This document shows positions 52,190 to 61,917 of a stretch of 64,000 nucleotides of DNA, piece by piece; positions within the stretch are counted from its first letter, which is position 1, and every line of letters starts with the position of its first letter. The notes beneath the pieces are model-generated. The model did no database searches. It saw only the letters and a list, made by a program, of their open reading frames with translations, and was not told the DNA's origin. The DNA lies in the NCBI GenBank assembly GCA_033557465.1, contig CM066048.1, positions 12,562,305-12,626,304 on the forward strand, written 5' to 3'. Source of the DNA: Ichthyophis bannanicus (Eukaryota > Chordata > Amphibia > Gymnophiona > Ichthyophiidae). Made by a program: the position numbers and the translations under genes.

Positions 52190-52860
52190 TCTGGTGTCTG
52201 GCCAGCCCGAATATTCAGTGTCAGAAACCAGATATGTGTTGTCGTCTATAACTGGTCTTAATTAAAGTGGCGGCAGCTAAGCGCTACATTTAGCCTAGTT
52301 GCCACCACTGAATATACCCCCCCCCTTAAATACAGAGAAGGATTCCCCCCCCCCCCCCGAGTGCTGGAAGCATTCATAGATTGCCTAGATGAGACATTGA
52401 GCGATGTAAATAAGAGCCAGTGTTCCCTGCCCTTCCCGTCTGATAAAAACACCGGGCCCGATATTCATTTCTGATGGCTATGCACCTCTAAGGCGCACAG
52501 CCGCTGCCGCCGAACTTTAACCCTGGATATTCAATCCAGGACCATATCCGGCCACTGGTATTGAATATCCGATCGCCACACATCCGCACACGGCACAGAA
52601 GCTAACTGTGCAACAGCCACCGCCCGCTTAGCTCCGGCATCGAAAGTCAGGACAGTTTTGTTGCGCCTAACTTTTGCTGCTGAGGGAAAACTGGGCAGTG
52701 AGTAAATATCAGTACTGCATGGTTATCCCCGGTACTGCCCCAGGAACTCCCCCAACATGCCCCGATGTTACGTGCTCAGCATCGAGGTGTACAGCAGCAT
52801 TACTCTGTGTTAGTGTCACTGAATATCCGCTTAGGGGCAGTAATGGAAATCTGAAAAGAG
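52190..52860. mobile_element. Unclassified DNA elements, GAATAT-ended family, members 3 and 4
   Basis: Member 3 (52190-52320) runs from GCCCGAATATTCAGTGTC to CACTGAATATACCCCCC. Member 4 starts at 52454 with GGGCCCGATATTCATTTC, has CTGGATATTCAATCCAGG and GGTATTGAATATCCGATCGCC, and fades near 52830 (CACTGAATATCCGCTTAG). They share ends with 41524-41832 and 42739-43034. Non-coding. Confidence 0.45.
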
Positions 52861-53042
52861 CTCAAAGCGCATTCACTGCGACAGGCTGCTAGTGTCCAAG
52901 CCACCTAAGGTTGCAAACTGACTCCAGATGCGTCTGACAGGTTTGATCCAGTCTTCCTTTGTACCCAGCTGAGAAGTGAAGAAAAGGATTCAGAGGATCA
53001 GCTCAGAAGCTGAGACAAAGAGAACCGGGCTTCTGCAGAAAA

Positions 53043-53252
53043 ATGAACCTGTTGCCGTGTCTGACGCCTGTGTCCAGAGCTGGAATCCAGAGACCTCAGG
53101 GCTCAAGGGTAGGAGGAGCTGCACCCGCGCCTGTGATTTCCTTTCAGAGAACAAGGAATTGTGAGGAGGATGTGACTTTATTATTTGTAATGGGCACACT
53201 CTGTGTTTGTGTTTCTGTTTGTTTTGTATTGTGCCAATCCGGATGCAAATGA
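53043..53252 (+). CDS. Hypothetical 69-aa ORF with hydrophobic C-terminus
   Basis: Starts MNLLPCLTPVSRAGIQRPQG and ends with VTLLFVMGTLCVCVSVCFVL, a possible membrane segment, before a stop at 53252. AATAAA lies nearby at about 53265. The flanks show no obvious repeat. I recognise no homologue; a chance frame is the more likely explanation, but a short terminal exon cannot be excluded. Confidence 0.2.
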   Translation: MNLLPCLTPVSRAGIQRPQGSRVGGAAPAPVISFQRTRNCEEDVTLLFVMGTLCVCVSVCFVLCQSGCK

Positions 53253-53734
53253 AGAAATATGAAAAATAAAGAGAGAGAAGTTGGAAAACACTGGAGACCT
53301 CAGCATAGGCTCAGCATAGGAGGAGAATAGCAATAAGAGGTAAAAAGATGTTTTTCTCCCACTGGTTTCAGGGAACTGCACCGTTTACTATTTTTATATT
53401 CAATTGCTTCTTTATTAATATTGACTACTAAAAACGTTTTGTAAGATTTATTGGTTCAGTATAGAATCTGGACTGGATTATGCATTTTTGGAATTGAAAA
53501 TAAGTGGCAGAGTCAGTCATCTCAGCCTTTACTGGTCCCATTCCAAAAACCAGAGATCCCATGGGTGGTCAGTCTAGGTGAGACAGTGCTGTCACACATG
53601 AAGTACGTCTCTCTGGTCTCCCTGCAGAGTGATGAGTGCCCAGCGAGGGTCCCCAGACCAGGGGACTGTATTACTGTTCTTTCCAAACTCCATTCAAATG
53701 GTCCCATCCCCTTTCCCCTTCAACTGAGAGACAC

Positions 53735-53925
53735 ACACAGCGACAACAGATATACACACAATATAAACAGACAGACATGCACACATACACAAATATATAC
53801 GTACATAGCAAATACACAGACATATACACACACACTCACGGACAGGCAGATATACCCACAGACACACATAAACAGATAAACGCACATATCCATGCATGCA
53901 CACACACGCACACCCATAAGAATGT
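53735..53925. repeat. Imperfect CA/TA microsatellite
   Basis: Alternating ACACAC, ATACAC and ACAGACAT over about 190 bp. Frames on both strands stay open only because of the repeat (Thr/His/Ile/Tyr or Cys/Val strings). Confidence 0.92.
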
Positions 53926-53984
53926 AAGTATGTAAAAAAATCTGAAAACACTCCTTTTCTAAGAATATTTTGGCTCCATCCCCC

Positions 53985-54277
53985 ATGACTACCCAGATCC
54001 AGTATAACTTGCTTCACAACCCACTTAATCCAATCCTATAAATTCTCCTCCTTATGCACTCCTGCCCCCCTCCTTTTGACCCTCCCCCCTTATTCTTACA
54101 AAATGTACATAGTTGCCTTTCTGGCAAGATACCATTACTTGCTAACTATAGTTAAGTTTTCTACTACAAATTATTGCTCTATGTACAACAGTTGTAACTA
54201 CACTGTTATGTTGAGTTCTATGTAAACCGCCTTGAATTGTAGAAAGGTGGTATATAAAAACTTTAAAGAAATAAATG
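53985..54277 (+). mobile_element. L2-like 3' end (forward)
   Basis: The end TTCTATGTAAACCGCCTTGA, AAAGGTGGTATATAAAAAC and AAAGAAATAAA is the forward version of the tail seen reversed at 291, 17508 and 61918. Upstream sequence is 3' UTR with no coding motif. Confidence 0.65.
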
Positions 54278-54545
54278 TAAGAAAAGCCATGCTGAGTCAG
54301 ACCAAGGTCAACTGAGCCTGCCTGCAACAGCAGCAAGTTGAGTTTCAAATACCCAGCAGATCCCAAAACGTAGATCTGTTTCCCAGAGCTTATTCATGGG
54401 GACAAACAATGGCTCTTCTGAATCTTCTGTGTTGGTGGAGGCAACCATAGGCATATTTTGACCTGCTACTCGGAAATGGCCCTTTTCCACCCAAGCCCCA
54501 TCATGAGAGCATAAACACAAGGGCGCCCGAAGCCTGCCTCACCAG
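54278..54545 (-). mobile_element. Diverged CR1 3' end (reverse)
   Basis: AAGCCATGCTGAGTCAGACC and AAGGTCAACTGAGCCTGCCTG, then TTCCCAGAGCTTATTCATGG. It matches the general CR1 3' phrase but less well than other copies, so it is an older subfamily. Confidence 0.5.
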
Positions 54546-54685
54546 TTCACCTCTTTACAGTCGAAGGAGCATTTTCCTTCACTTTCGTGGCTGTATTTAG
54601 CAGCACCTGCCGGCATCGCCGTTCTTTGAATAGTTAAACGGGGCACTTCCTCTCTTGCAAAAGTGACAGGAACAGGCTATATGTC

Positions 54686-54699
54686 GCTTTTAGAAACTC
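54686..54699. repeat. 14-bp target-site duplication, left copy
   Basis: GCTTTTAGAAACTC is repeated exactly at 56299-56312 and brackets the foldback element 54700-56298. Confidence 0.9.
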
Positions 54700-56298
54700 T
54701 GTCCAACAGATAGGCAGTACTCACGTAAGTAGTACAAACACAGTCCAAGACGTGAGGTATGTGGAAGACAATTTATTGAAACTCAAAGAGCCTATGACAA
54801 CCCGACACAGGCCGTGTTTCGTAACCTTCGTCAGGGGTTGATTAGGCAAAATACTATAAACATAAAAACATAAATAACATATTAGAAAAAGTAAAAGAAC
54901 AGATAAAATCAGGTAATGTAAAAAGATATAACACATATTAAAAAGCTAAAGCAAATAACATAACAAAATCAAATGAAAACTCAAAACATAAATAAATGTT
55001 GGAACGCTAATTAACTAACAAACACATTCTGATTATATTATTGAAGACATTACAATCTCAGCTGACCTCATTAGAAAACATCTTATAGGCGTGACAAGCA
55101 AAAAATCATAACGTGCACAAATCCTTATGAATCTGTTATTGAGGACCTCAACTAGACAACAATAGCTTAAAACTTTAAGATGGTTACATATAAAACATAA
55201 TATAAATAATTAAAACCACTTAAAACCAAATAATACCACAGAAGAAAAGGGAGGATGTTGTATTGTGATGCAAAGAAATATCTAAGAGAAAGCAGCAGGA
55301 GCGAACAGGATGTTCTTTCGATAGATAAAATTACCTTATTGTGATGACTCAAGGATGCACAATCCAAGAGAATAGTGATGGTATCACTAAAACAAATAAA
55401 TAAATAAATAACTATAGAAAGTATCTTTAACCTTACATATATGGACACTAATAAATGAATAAATAAATAAATAATAAAATAATAAAATAATAATTACGGC
55501 TGGAAACATGGATGCTGAAAAAACAATTAAGAAATCTATATATGTACAAAAGTCAAAAACAATAAATAGTATAGTATTAAAACTTAGAACAAATAATCAG
55601 GTATAAATGAAATGTCTAAACTTTTGAAACATGTTAAAAACAAATGTGTAGTGACACATCGTACACCTATCTATCAATCACCCTTATTGTGGAATTGTAG
55701 GAAAAGGTATATCTTCTACTTATATTAAAAAATTAAAATCTTACAAACCAAATGATGTCTAGATTTGTTCTTGTATGCTAATGATCAATGACAACCATAT
55801 GACTGCACTGGTGTCGATTACCAGAACGATATTCATAAAACCAAGTTTCTTAAAAAGAAGGGGGGATAAAAGAAACTCAAAAAACGAATAAAATACTAGC
55901 AGGATAAAACATATCTACACTTCTCTGCAATGTTTGGATACAATGTGCAACCGTCGAGATGAAAAAGATCGATACAAACTAATGAAAAGTAAAATCAAGA
56001 GATATCAGACCTTTTCCTACAATTCCACAATAAGGGGATTTGTGCACGTTATGATTTTTTGCTTGTCATGCCTATAAGATGTTTTCTAATGAGGTCAGCT
56101 GAGATTGTAATGTCTTCAATAATATAATCAGAATGTGTTTGTTGGTTAATTAGCATTCCAACATTTATTTATGTTTTGAGTTTTCATTTGATTTTGTTAT
56201 GTTATTTGCTTTAGCTTTTTAATATGTGTTATATCTTTTTACATTACCTGATTTTATCTGTTCTTTTACTTTTTCTAATATGTTATTTATGTTTTTAT
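54700..56298. mobile_element. Hammerhead-bearing foldback element (Penelope-like, non-autonomous), copy 2
   Basis: Arms 54862-55124 and 56036-56298 are complementary over 263 bp with few mismatches and no net indel; the right arm ends exactly at the duplication. The left 162 bp have no partner and hold the hammerhead motif (54791-54846) and, on the same minus strand, AATAAA downstream of it. A nested 28-bp perfect inverted repeat (55681-55708, 56009-56036) lies inside. No ORF. The plan is that of 11449-13953, although the AT-rich arms are different sequence. Similarity after the ribozyme (AATAAA, TTGTCTTCC, CACGTCT) ties the two copies to one family. Confidence 0.78.
54791..54846 (-). ncRNA. 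Hammerhead ribozyme-like motif, copy 2
   Basis: On the minus strand the core is CUGACGA, GAAA and GUC with the same CAC-GGCCU-GUG stem III as copy 1. Stem I is CAACCC with GGGTTG (6 bp), then an AT/TCA internal loop, then CCTA with TAGG. Compared with copy 1 (GCCC/GGGC; AGCC/GGCT) both sides changed together, which supports a conserved structure. Stem II (AGGTTAC) is again minimal with an A-C base. Predicted cleavage lies between 54804 and 54803. Confidence 0.65.
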
Positions 56299-56312
56299 GC
56301 TTTTAGAAACTC
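56299..56312. repeat. 14-bp target-site duplication, right copy
   Basis: Identical to 54686-54699. Confidence 0.9.
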
Positions 56313-56820
56313 AACAGTGCCGACGACCATAGCATACTACAGCTGCACACGCGAATAGAAAGGGAGGAGGGGAAGAGGGTGCCGGGATGGGGAGGCGGTC
56401 TCGGGAAGAGTGCCGATGGTGATGGTGGTGGCAGGGGTGAGTGGGACAGGGACTAGAAAAGGACTGATGCTGCGAAGGCTGGGACTCTAGACCGAACCCC
56501 AGGATTTTGTAGCTTTGGAGCCTTGCATGGTTCAAGCGTGTTTTCAACCACAGGTTCTGCATGGTTCAAAAAGAGGCTGTTTGAACCATGCAGGTGTAGC
56601 TTAGATACAGAGCTCTGTGGTTCAGACAGCACAGGTTTCACTCAGGTGGTGGTCCAGAACCAGGACTGTACAAAGCTAGAAAAGCGCCCTATGCGACTAA
56701 CAAATCTACTGCCCCCTGCCCCCCAACCACATGGAGTGACTCACTCATTTTGGAGCTTCCTGGAAGCCCAGGGATGATATAAGCGCCTCTTCCATACTTG
56801 TGCCTGTGAGGCCGCACTGC
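56313..56820. other. Unclassified sequence with short direct and inverted repeats
   Basis: TGCATGGTTCAA occurs twice (about 56523 and 56560), followed by its complement TTGAACCATGCA (about 56580). No conserved frame; family not identified. Confidence 0.35.
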
Positions 56821-56824
56821 TTCA

Positions 56825-57440
56825 ACATAAGAAAAGCCAGACTGGGTTAGAAAAGGTCCATCAAACCCAGTATCCTGTTTCCAACAGTGACCAATTCAGG
56901 TCACAAGTACCTGGCGGGTTCCAAAAAGGCACATAGGTTCCATAATGCTTACCCTGGAGCAAGCAGTAGACTTCCCTGGTTCTCTTTAAAAATGGTTTAT
57001 GGACCTTTACTCCAGGAACTTGTCCAAACCTTTTTTATACCCAGCTACACTAACAGCTTTTACTACATCCTCTGGTAACAAATTCCAGAGTTTGACTACG
57101 CGTTGAATGAAAACATATTTTCTCTTATTAGTCTTAAATGGGTTACACTGTAGCTTCATTGTGTGTTCCTTGGTCTTTCTTCTTTTGATGGTGTAAACAA
57201 CCAATCTACGTTTACCCATTTGACGCCATTCATTCGTTTATAGACCTCTATCATATTTCCCCTCAGCCATCTCTTTTCAGGTTGAAGAGCCCTAACCTTT
57301 TTAACCTCTCCTCATAGGGGTATCCTTCCATCCCCTTTATCATTCTGTTGAATCTTTGCTGTACCTTTTCTAATATTGCTAGATCCTTTTTAAGATATGG
57401 CAACCAGAATATCCTTGGTTTATTCTCTATTCTTTCCTGG
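56825..57440 (-). pseudogene. CR1 3' end and C-terminus (reverse), older copy
   Basis: ACATAAGAAAAGCCAGACTGG opens the reversed 3' end. The minus strand then encodes [20 protein letters not shown] and, with shifts, [20 protein letters not shown] sequence up to 57340. More diverged than the neighbouring copy at 57630. Confidence 0.75.
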
Positions 57441-57620
57441 AATGGAGGAGTAGCCTAGTAGTTAGAGCACTGGTTTGATAAACAAAAGGCCAGGGTTTGA
57501 TTTCCCTTATGTCCTTGGGCAAGTCACTTAACCCTCCATTGCCTCAGAAGAAATGCCTGGCAATCTACATTCAGAAAACCCAGGGGTTGCCAGGAGTCAG
57601 CACTCTCAAAGGCACACGTT
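57441..57620 (+). mobile_element. MIR-like SINE with the tail of the 5S-derived SINE
   Basis: TGGAGGAGTAGCCTAGTAGTTA (A-box region), GGCCAGGGTTTGATTTCCC (B-box-like) and CTTGGGCAAGTCACTTAACCC (core) show a tRNA-derived MIR/CORE-SINE. The tail GCCTGGCAATCTACATTCAG and CCCAGGGGTTGCCAGGAG...AAGGCACACG closely matches the tail of the 5S-derived SINE at 19580-19670. It separates two reverse CR1 copies. Confidence 0.72.
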
Positions 57621-57629
57621 GCTGCCTTT

Positions 57630-59752
57630 AGAACATAAGATATGCCATACTGGGTCAGACCAAGTTCCATCAAGCCCAGTAACCTGTTTCCAACAGTGGC
57701 CAATCTAGGTCATACGTACCTAGCAGTTTCCCCAAAAGACACAGGTTCCACAATGCTTGTACTCAGTCAAGCATTGGTATCCTGGATCCCTTCTTAATAA
57801 TGGTTTATGGACCTTTCCTACAGGAACTTGTCCAAACCTTTTTTAAACCCAGCTACACTAACAGCCTTTACTACATCCTCAGGTAACAAATTCCAGAGTT
57901 TGACTACACGTTGAGTGAAAAAATATTTTGTTTTATTAGTCTTAAATAGTTTACCCTGAAGCTTCATTGCATGTCCCCTAGTCTTTCTATATTCTGATAA
58001 CGTAAACAATCGATCTACGTTTACCCGTTCCACTCCGTTCATTAATTTATAGACTTCTATCATATCTCCCCTCAGCCATCTCTTTTCCAGGTTAAAGAGC
58101 CCTAACCTTTTTAGCCTTTCTTCATAGGGGTATCCTTCCATCCCCTTTACCATTTTGGTGGCTCTTCTCTGAACCTTTTCTAATAACGCTATATCCTTTT
58201 TAATATACAGCGACCAGAATTGCACACAATATTCAATGTGCGGTCGCAGCATGGAACGATATAGAGGCATTATAATATCCTTTGTTTTATTTTCCATTCC
58301 TATCCTTATGATACCTAGCATTCTATTTGCTCTCTTGGCCGCCGCCGCACACTGGGCCGAGGGTTTTAACATGTTATCCACAATGACGCCTAAATCTTTT
58401 TCCTGGGTGGTAGTTCCTAATGTGGAACCTTGCATCGTGTAACCATAGTTTGGGTTGTTCTTCCTTAGGTGCATAACATTGCACTTGTCCACATTAAATT
58501 TCATCTGCTATTTTGATGCCCAGTCTTCCAATTTATCAAGATCCTCTTGCAATTTTCCACAGTCCTCTTGGGTTTTAACAACTTTAAATAGTTTTGTGTC
58601 ATCTGCAAATTTGATAACCTCACTCGTTATTCCTCTTTACAGGTCATTTATGAATATGTCAAAAAGCAGCAGACCCAGCACAGATCCCTGGGGTACACCT
58701 CTATTCACCTTTCTCCATTGGGAAAATTGGCCATTTAGCCCTACCCTCTGCTTTCTATCTTTTAACCAGTTCCTCATCCACAATAGTACACTGCCTCCTA
58801 TCCCATGACTCTTTAGTTTTACCAAAAGTCTCTGATGAGGGACCTTGTCAAAGGCTTTCTGAAAGTCCAAATACACTATATCAACCGACTCACCTTTGTC
58901 CACCTGTTTATTCACTCCTTCAAAAAAACATAACAGATTAGTAAGACAAGATCTTCCTTGTCTAAAGCCATGTTGGCTGTCTCCCATTAAGCCATGACTA
59001 TCTACATGTTCAGGCTCACTGGTCCATAGTTTCGCAGATCACCCCTGGGACCCTTTTTAAAAATTGGCATTACGTTCACCATCCTTCAATCTTCAGGTAT
59101 TAGAGATGACTTTAATGATAGTTCACAGATTACTAATAGCAGGTCTGCAATCTCATATTTCAGTTCTTTTAACACCCTTGGATGTATATCATCCGGCCCA
59201 GGTGATTTGCTACTCTTCAGTTTATCTAATAGTTGTGATACATCTTCCCGAAGTATCGATATTTCCTTCAATTCTTCCGCACCTTTAAATACCACTTCAG
59301 TCATGGGTAACATCCCTACATCTTCCTCAGTAAAGACCGAAGCAAAGAATTCATTCAGTCTCTCCGCTATCGCCTTGTCGCCTCTTAGTGCTCCTTTAAC
59401 TCCTTTATCATCCTAATGGACCAACTGACTCTCTCACAGGTTTGTTGCTATGAATGTACTTGAAAAAGTCTTTATTACGCGTTTTTGCTTCCGCAGCAAG
59501 CTTCTTCTCAAATTCTCCCTTTGCCTGCTTTATCAATGCCTTGCATTTGACTTGTCAGTGTTTGTGCTGTTTCCAGGTTTCGTCGTTTGGCTCTTTTTTC
59601 CATTTCCTGAAAGATGCTTTTTTGGCAACAACAGCCTCTCTGACCTCACCTTTAAACCATGCTGGCAGTTTTTTGGACTTCCTTCCACTTTTCTTGAAGC
59701 GTGGAATACAGCTGGTCTGGGCTTTCCTTATGAATCTATTTGCATTCTTGGC
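57630..59752 (-). pseudogene. CR1 LINE (reverse), RT to endonuclease linker
   Basis: From the 3' end at 57630 (GAACATAAGATATGCC) the minus strand encodes the CR1 C-terminal domain (58504-57818, 228 open codons), then the RT palm at 58987-58637 ([38 protein letters not shown]), then SSKSPGPDDIHPRVLKELKY at 59313-59086, and the linker SGRKSKKLPAWFKGEVREAV at 59755-59555. About 200 bp of RT between 58990 and 59086 is deleted or scrambled. Inactive, 5' truncated. Confidence 0.85.
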
Positions 59753-60302
59753 CACTGCTGCAGACTGGGCAACATACTATCCTCAATTAAGCCTAAATCT
59801 TTTTCCTGGGTGGTGGTTCCTAATGTGGAACCTTGCATTGTGTAACCATAGTTTGGGTTGTTCTTTCCTAAGAGCATAACTTTGCACTTGTCCACACTAT
59901 ATTGCATCTGCTATTTTGATGCCCAGTCTTCCAATTTGTCAAGGTCCTTTTGCAATGTTTCGCAATCCTCTTGTGTTTTAAAAACTTTGAATAATTTTGT
60001 GTCATCTGTGAATTTGATCTCCTCGCTCATTTATTCCCATTTCCAGGTCATTTATGAATAGGTTAAAAAGCAGCGAACCCAGCACAGATCCCTGGGGTAC
60101 TCCACTGTTCACCTTTCTCCATTGGGAAAATTGGCCATTTAGCCCTACCCTCTGCCTTCTATCTTTTAACCAGTTCCTGAGCCACAATAGTACACTGCCT
60201 CCTATCCCCAAGAGTCTCTCATGAGGGACCTTGTCAAAGGCTTTCTGAAAATCCAGATACACTGTATTAATTGCCTTACCTTTGTCTACCTGTTTATTCA
60301 CA
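59745..60302 (-). pseudogene. Second CR1 RT fragment (reverse)
   Basis: Minus frame 60301-60002 reads [37 protein letters not shown] and [20 protein letters not shown]; 59940-59800 covers the [13 protein letters not shown] region. It repeats the RT segment already present in the copy at 57630-59752, so it is a separate insertion. Lacks a 3' tail. Confidence 0.8.
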
Positions 60303-60439
60303 CCCTGGGTATGACACTGCTCAGCACTAAGAGCGATAGGAGGAGACAGAAGGCTCCCATGCTGGACAGAGCCGCAGCAGCTTAGAGGTGCGTTGCTGGG
60401 ACAAGAATGAGAGATGAGGGGGAGAAGGGAATTTAGTGA
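60303..60439. other. No recognisable feature
   Basis: Mixed purine-rich sequence with no open frame or repeat signature of note. Confidence 0.3.
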
Positions 60440-60850
60440 TTGAAATATGTCAGCTTTTGTAACTTATATGTGCTGGCTTTGTTTATATGCATCTCTTTGT
60501 ACATTATACACAAAGTCTGGTTTCTTGGGGTTTTAGTTTAATTTTTCTATATTTATTTTATGGTCACCAAGTATAGCATATGTGAATGAGGCCAGGTCTT
60601 CTGGGCACACGGAGGGGTTTCTATGTAGGGATCTGTGGTAATTCTGTTTTCCCAGGAGATGTACAGCATTTTTGGGGCCACTGCAGTATGAGAGCTTGTG
60701 TGAGTTTGGGATCTTAGCATTATTTTGCTCTGTACATCCTGTTCCATGCTTTTTCTTTTTCTTCCTGGTATGGCATCAGCTGTACTGTGTTGCTGGAGTG
60801 TAATGGAATATAGATAGTCTTTGAGATTCACAGTTTTCTGATACTGCCGC
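60440..60850. mobile_element. Remnant related to the hAT-like element at 35783
   Basis: TGAAATATGTCAGCTTTTGTAA, TGGCTTTGTTTA and TTTTAGTTTAATTTTTCT align in order with GGAATATGTCAGCTCTCGTAA, GCGCTTTGTTTA and CCAGTTTAATTATTGTCT near 37430-37570. The rest is looser. No terminal repeats are seen, so it is a partial or old copy. Confidence 0.4.
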
Positions 60851-61917
60851 TCTGAAATTTAAAATACTTTGTTAGTTCAGATTCAAAGAAATTAATTTAA
60901 AGGGAACATGTCAGCTTAATTTTCTTTTGTAGCCCAACAGTTTCACTGTTGTTGATTTCTGGGCTTTTGCAGCTCTGGTATGGTCCAATCTGGCCTGTGC
61001 ACTGTGATCTTTCCTGAACGCTCTGGCTGCTGCATGCTGACTTGGAGGAAAACAGATAAGGATGGGCATGGTGTCATGTGATCTTTCTGCCTCTCACTCG
61101 GAGAAAGAAAAATGACGCCAGGGATGGCGCCATGTGATATTTTTGCCATTGGGGGTGGGGAGGGGGGAGAAAGAGAGGGAAATTTTGGGTTCTGAGAGAA
61201 GGGATATATTGAACTGGGGTGGGGAGGGAACAATGGGTGTACTGCAAGGGTCTGCTTGTTTTACAATATTGTTTAACATTTCTATTGCCCTGTGATGGAG
61301 TGTATAAGAAACTCCCCATCCCTCCTCCCCCTGGAAATCTCCCCAGCCAAGCATAGAACTGGTGAGGTATTGCTCTGGTGGGAACTTAACCCTAGCCCTG
61401 TCCCTTTAAAAGGAAAAACTGGAGAATGCCTGGGGAGGGTGTAGCCTGGCCCCAGGGTTAACTCAGAGAGCAGGTGACCTGGAGGGAGAGAGAGAGAGAG
61501 GAGCCAGGGGGTTTTCTAGAATATGCAGTAACCAGTTACCTTTGAAAGTGAATTTCTGATGAGAAGGTAGGAACTGTGGTTTAAGTTTGCTGCTGTGTAT
61601 TCAGCCTGACTGCTAGACTTCTACCCAACTGGAGGACTCTTGTGCTATAGAGAGATGTTGTTTACTTTATTTATGGATGTGCTGCCCTGCTCCTTAAGAC
61701 TGAAGGAGTACTACTGAGTTGTGCCCTAGAGTGAAGGAACTTTGGGGAAGAAGCAGTTTGTTCTTACCTTAGAGCTGTCTGTGCTGGAACAGCGTTCTCT
61801 CCCCCAGCAGACCAGTGCTTCTAAGACTACTTAAGGAAATGTTACAGCTGAGGAAAGCTTGGAGTAACAGAGCATCTGTAACCCTATGTGTATTGCACGC
61901 CCAGGAAGGTCCAGGGC
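60851..61917. other. Unclassified, possibly LTR-like leader sequence
   Basis: Holds a G-rich patch (61150-61230), an (AG)n patch at 61480-61500 and TGTGATGGAGTGTATAAGAAA near 61290, which could be an LTR start, but no matching end, primer-binding site or gag frame is visible. A short stretch near 60960-61120 loosely resembles 50450-50590 (CTCGGAGAAAGA). Confidence 0.3.

Noticed and set aside
53636..54017. Thr/His-rich and Cys/Val-rich open frames
   Set aside because: They are translations of the CA/TA microsatellite.
61280..61917. LTR retrotransposon start
   Set aside because: A TGTGATGG start was considered, but no matching CA end, duplication, primer-binding site or gag frame could be found.
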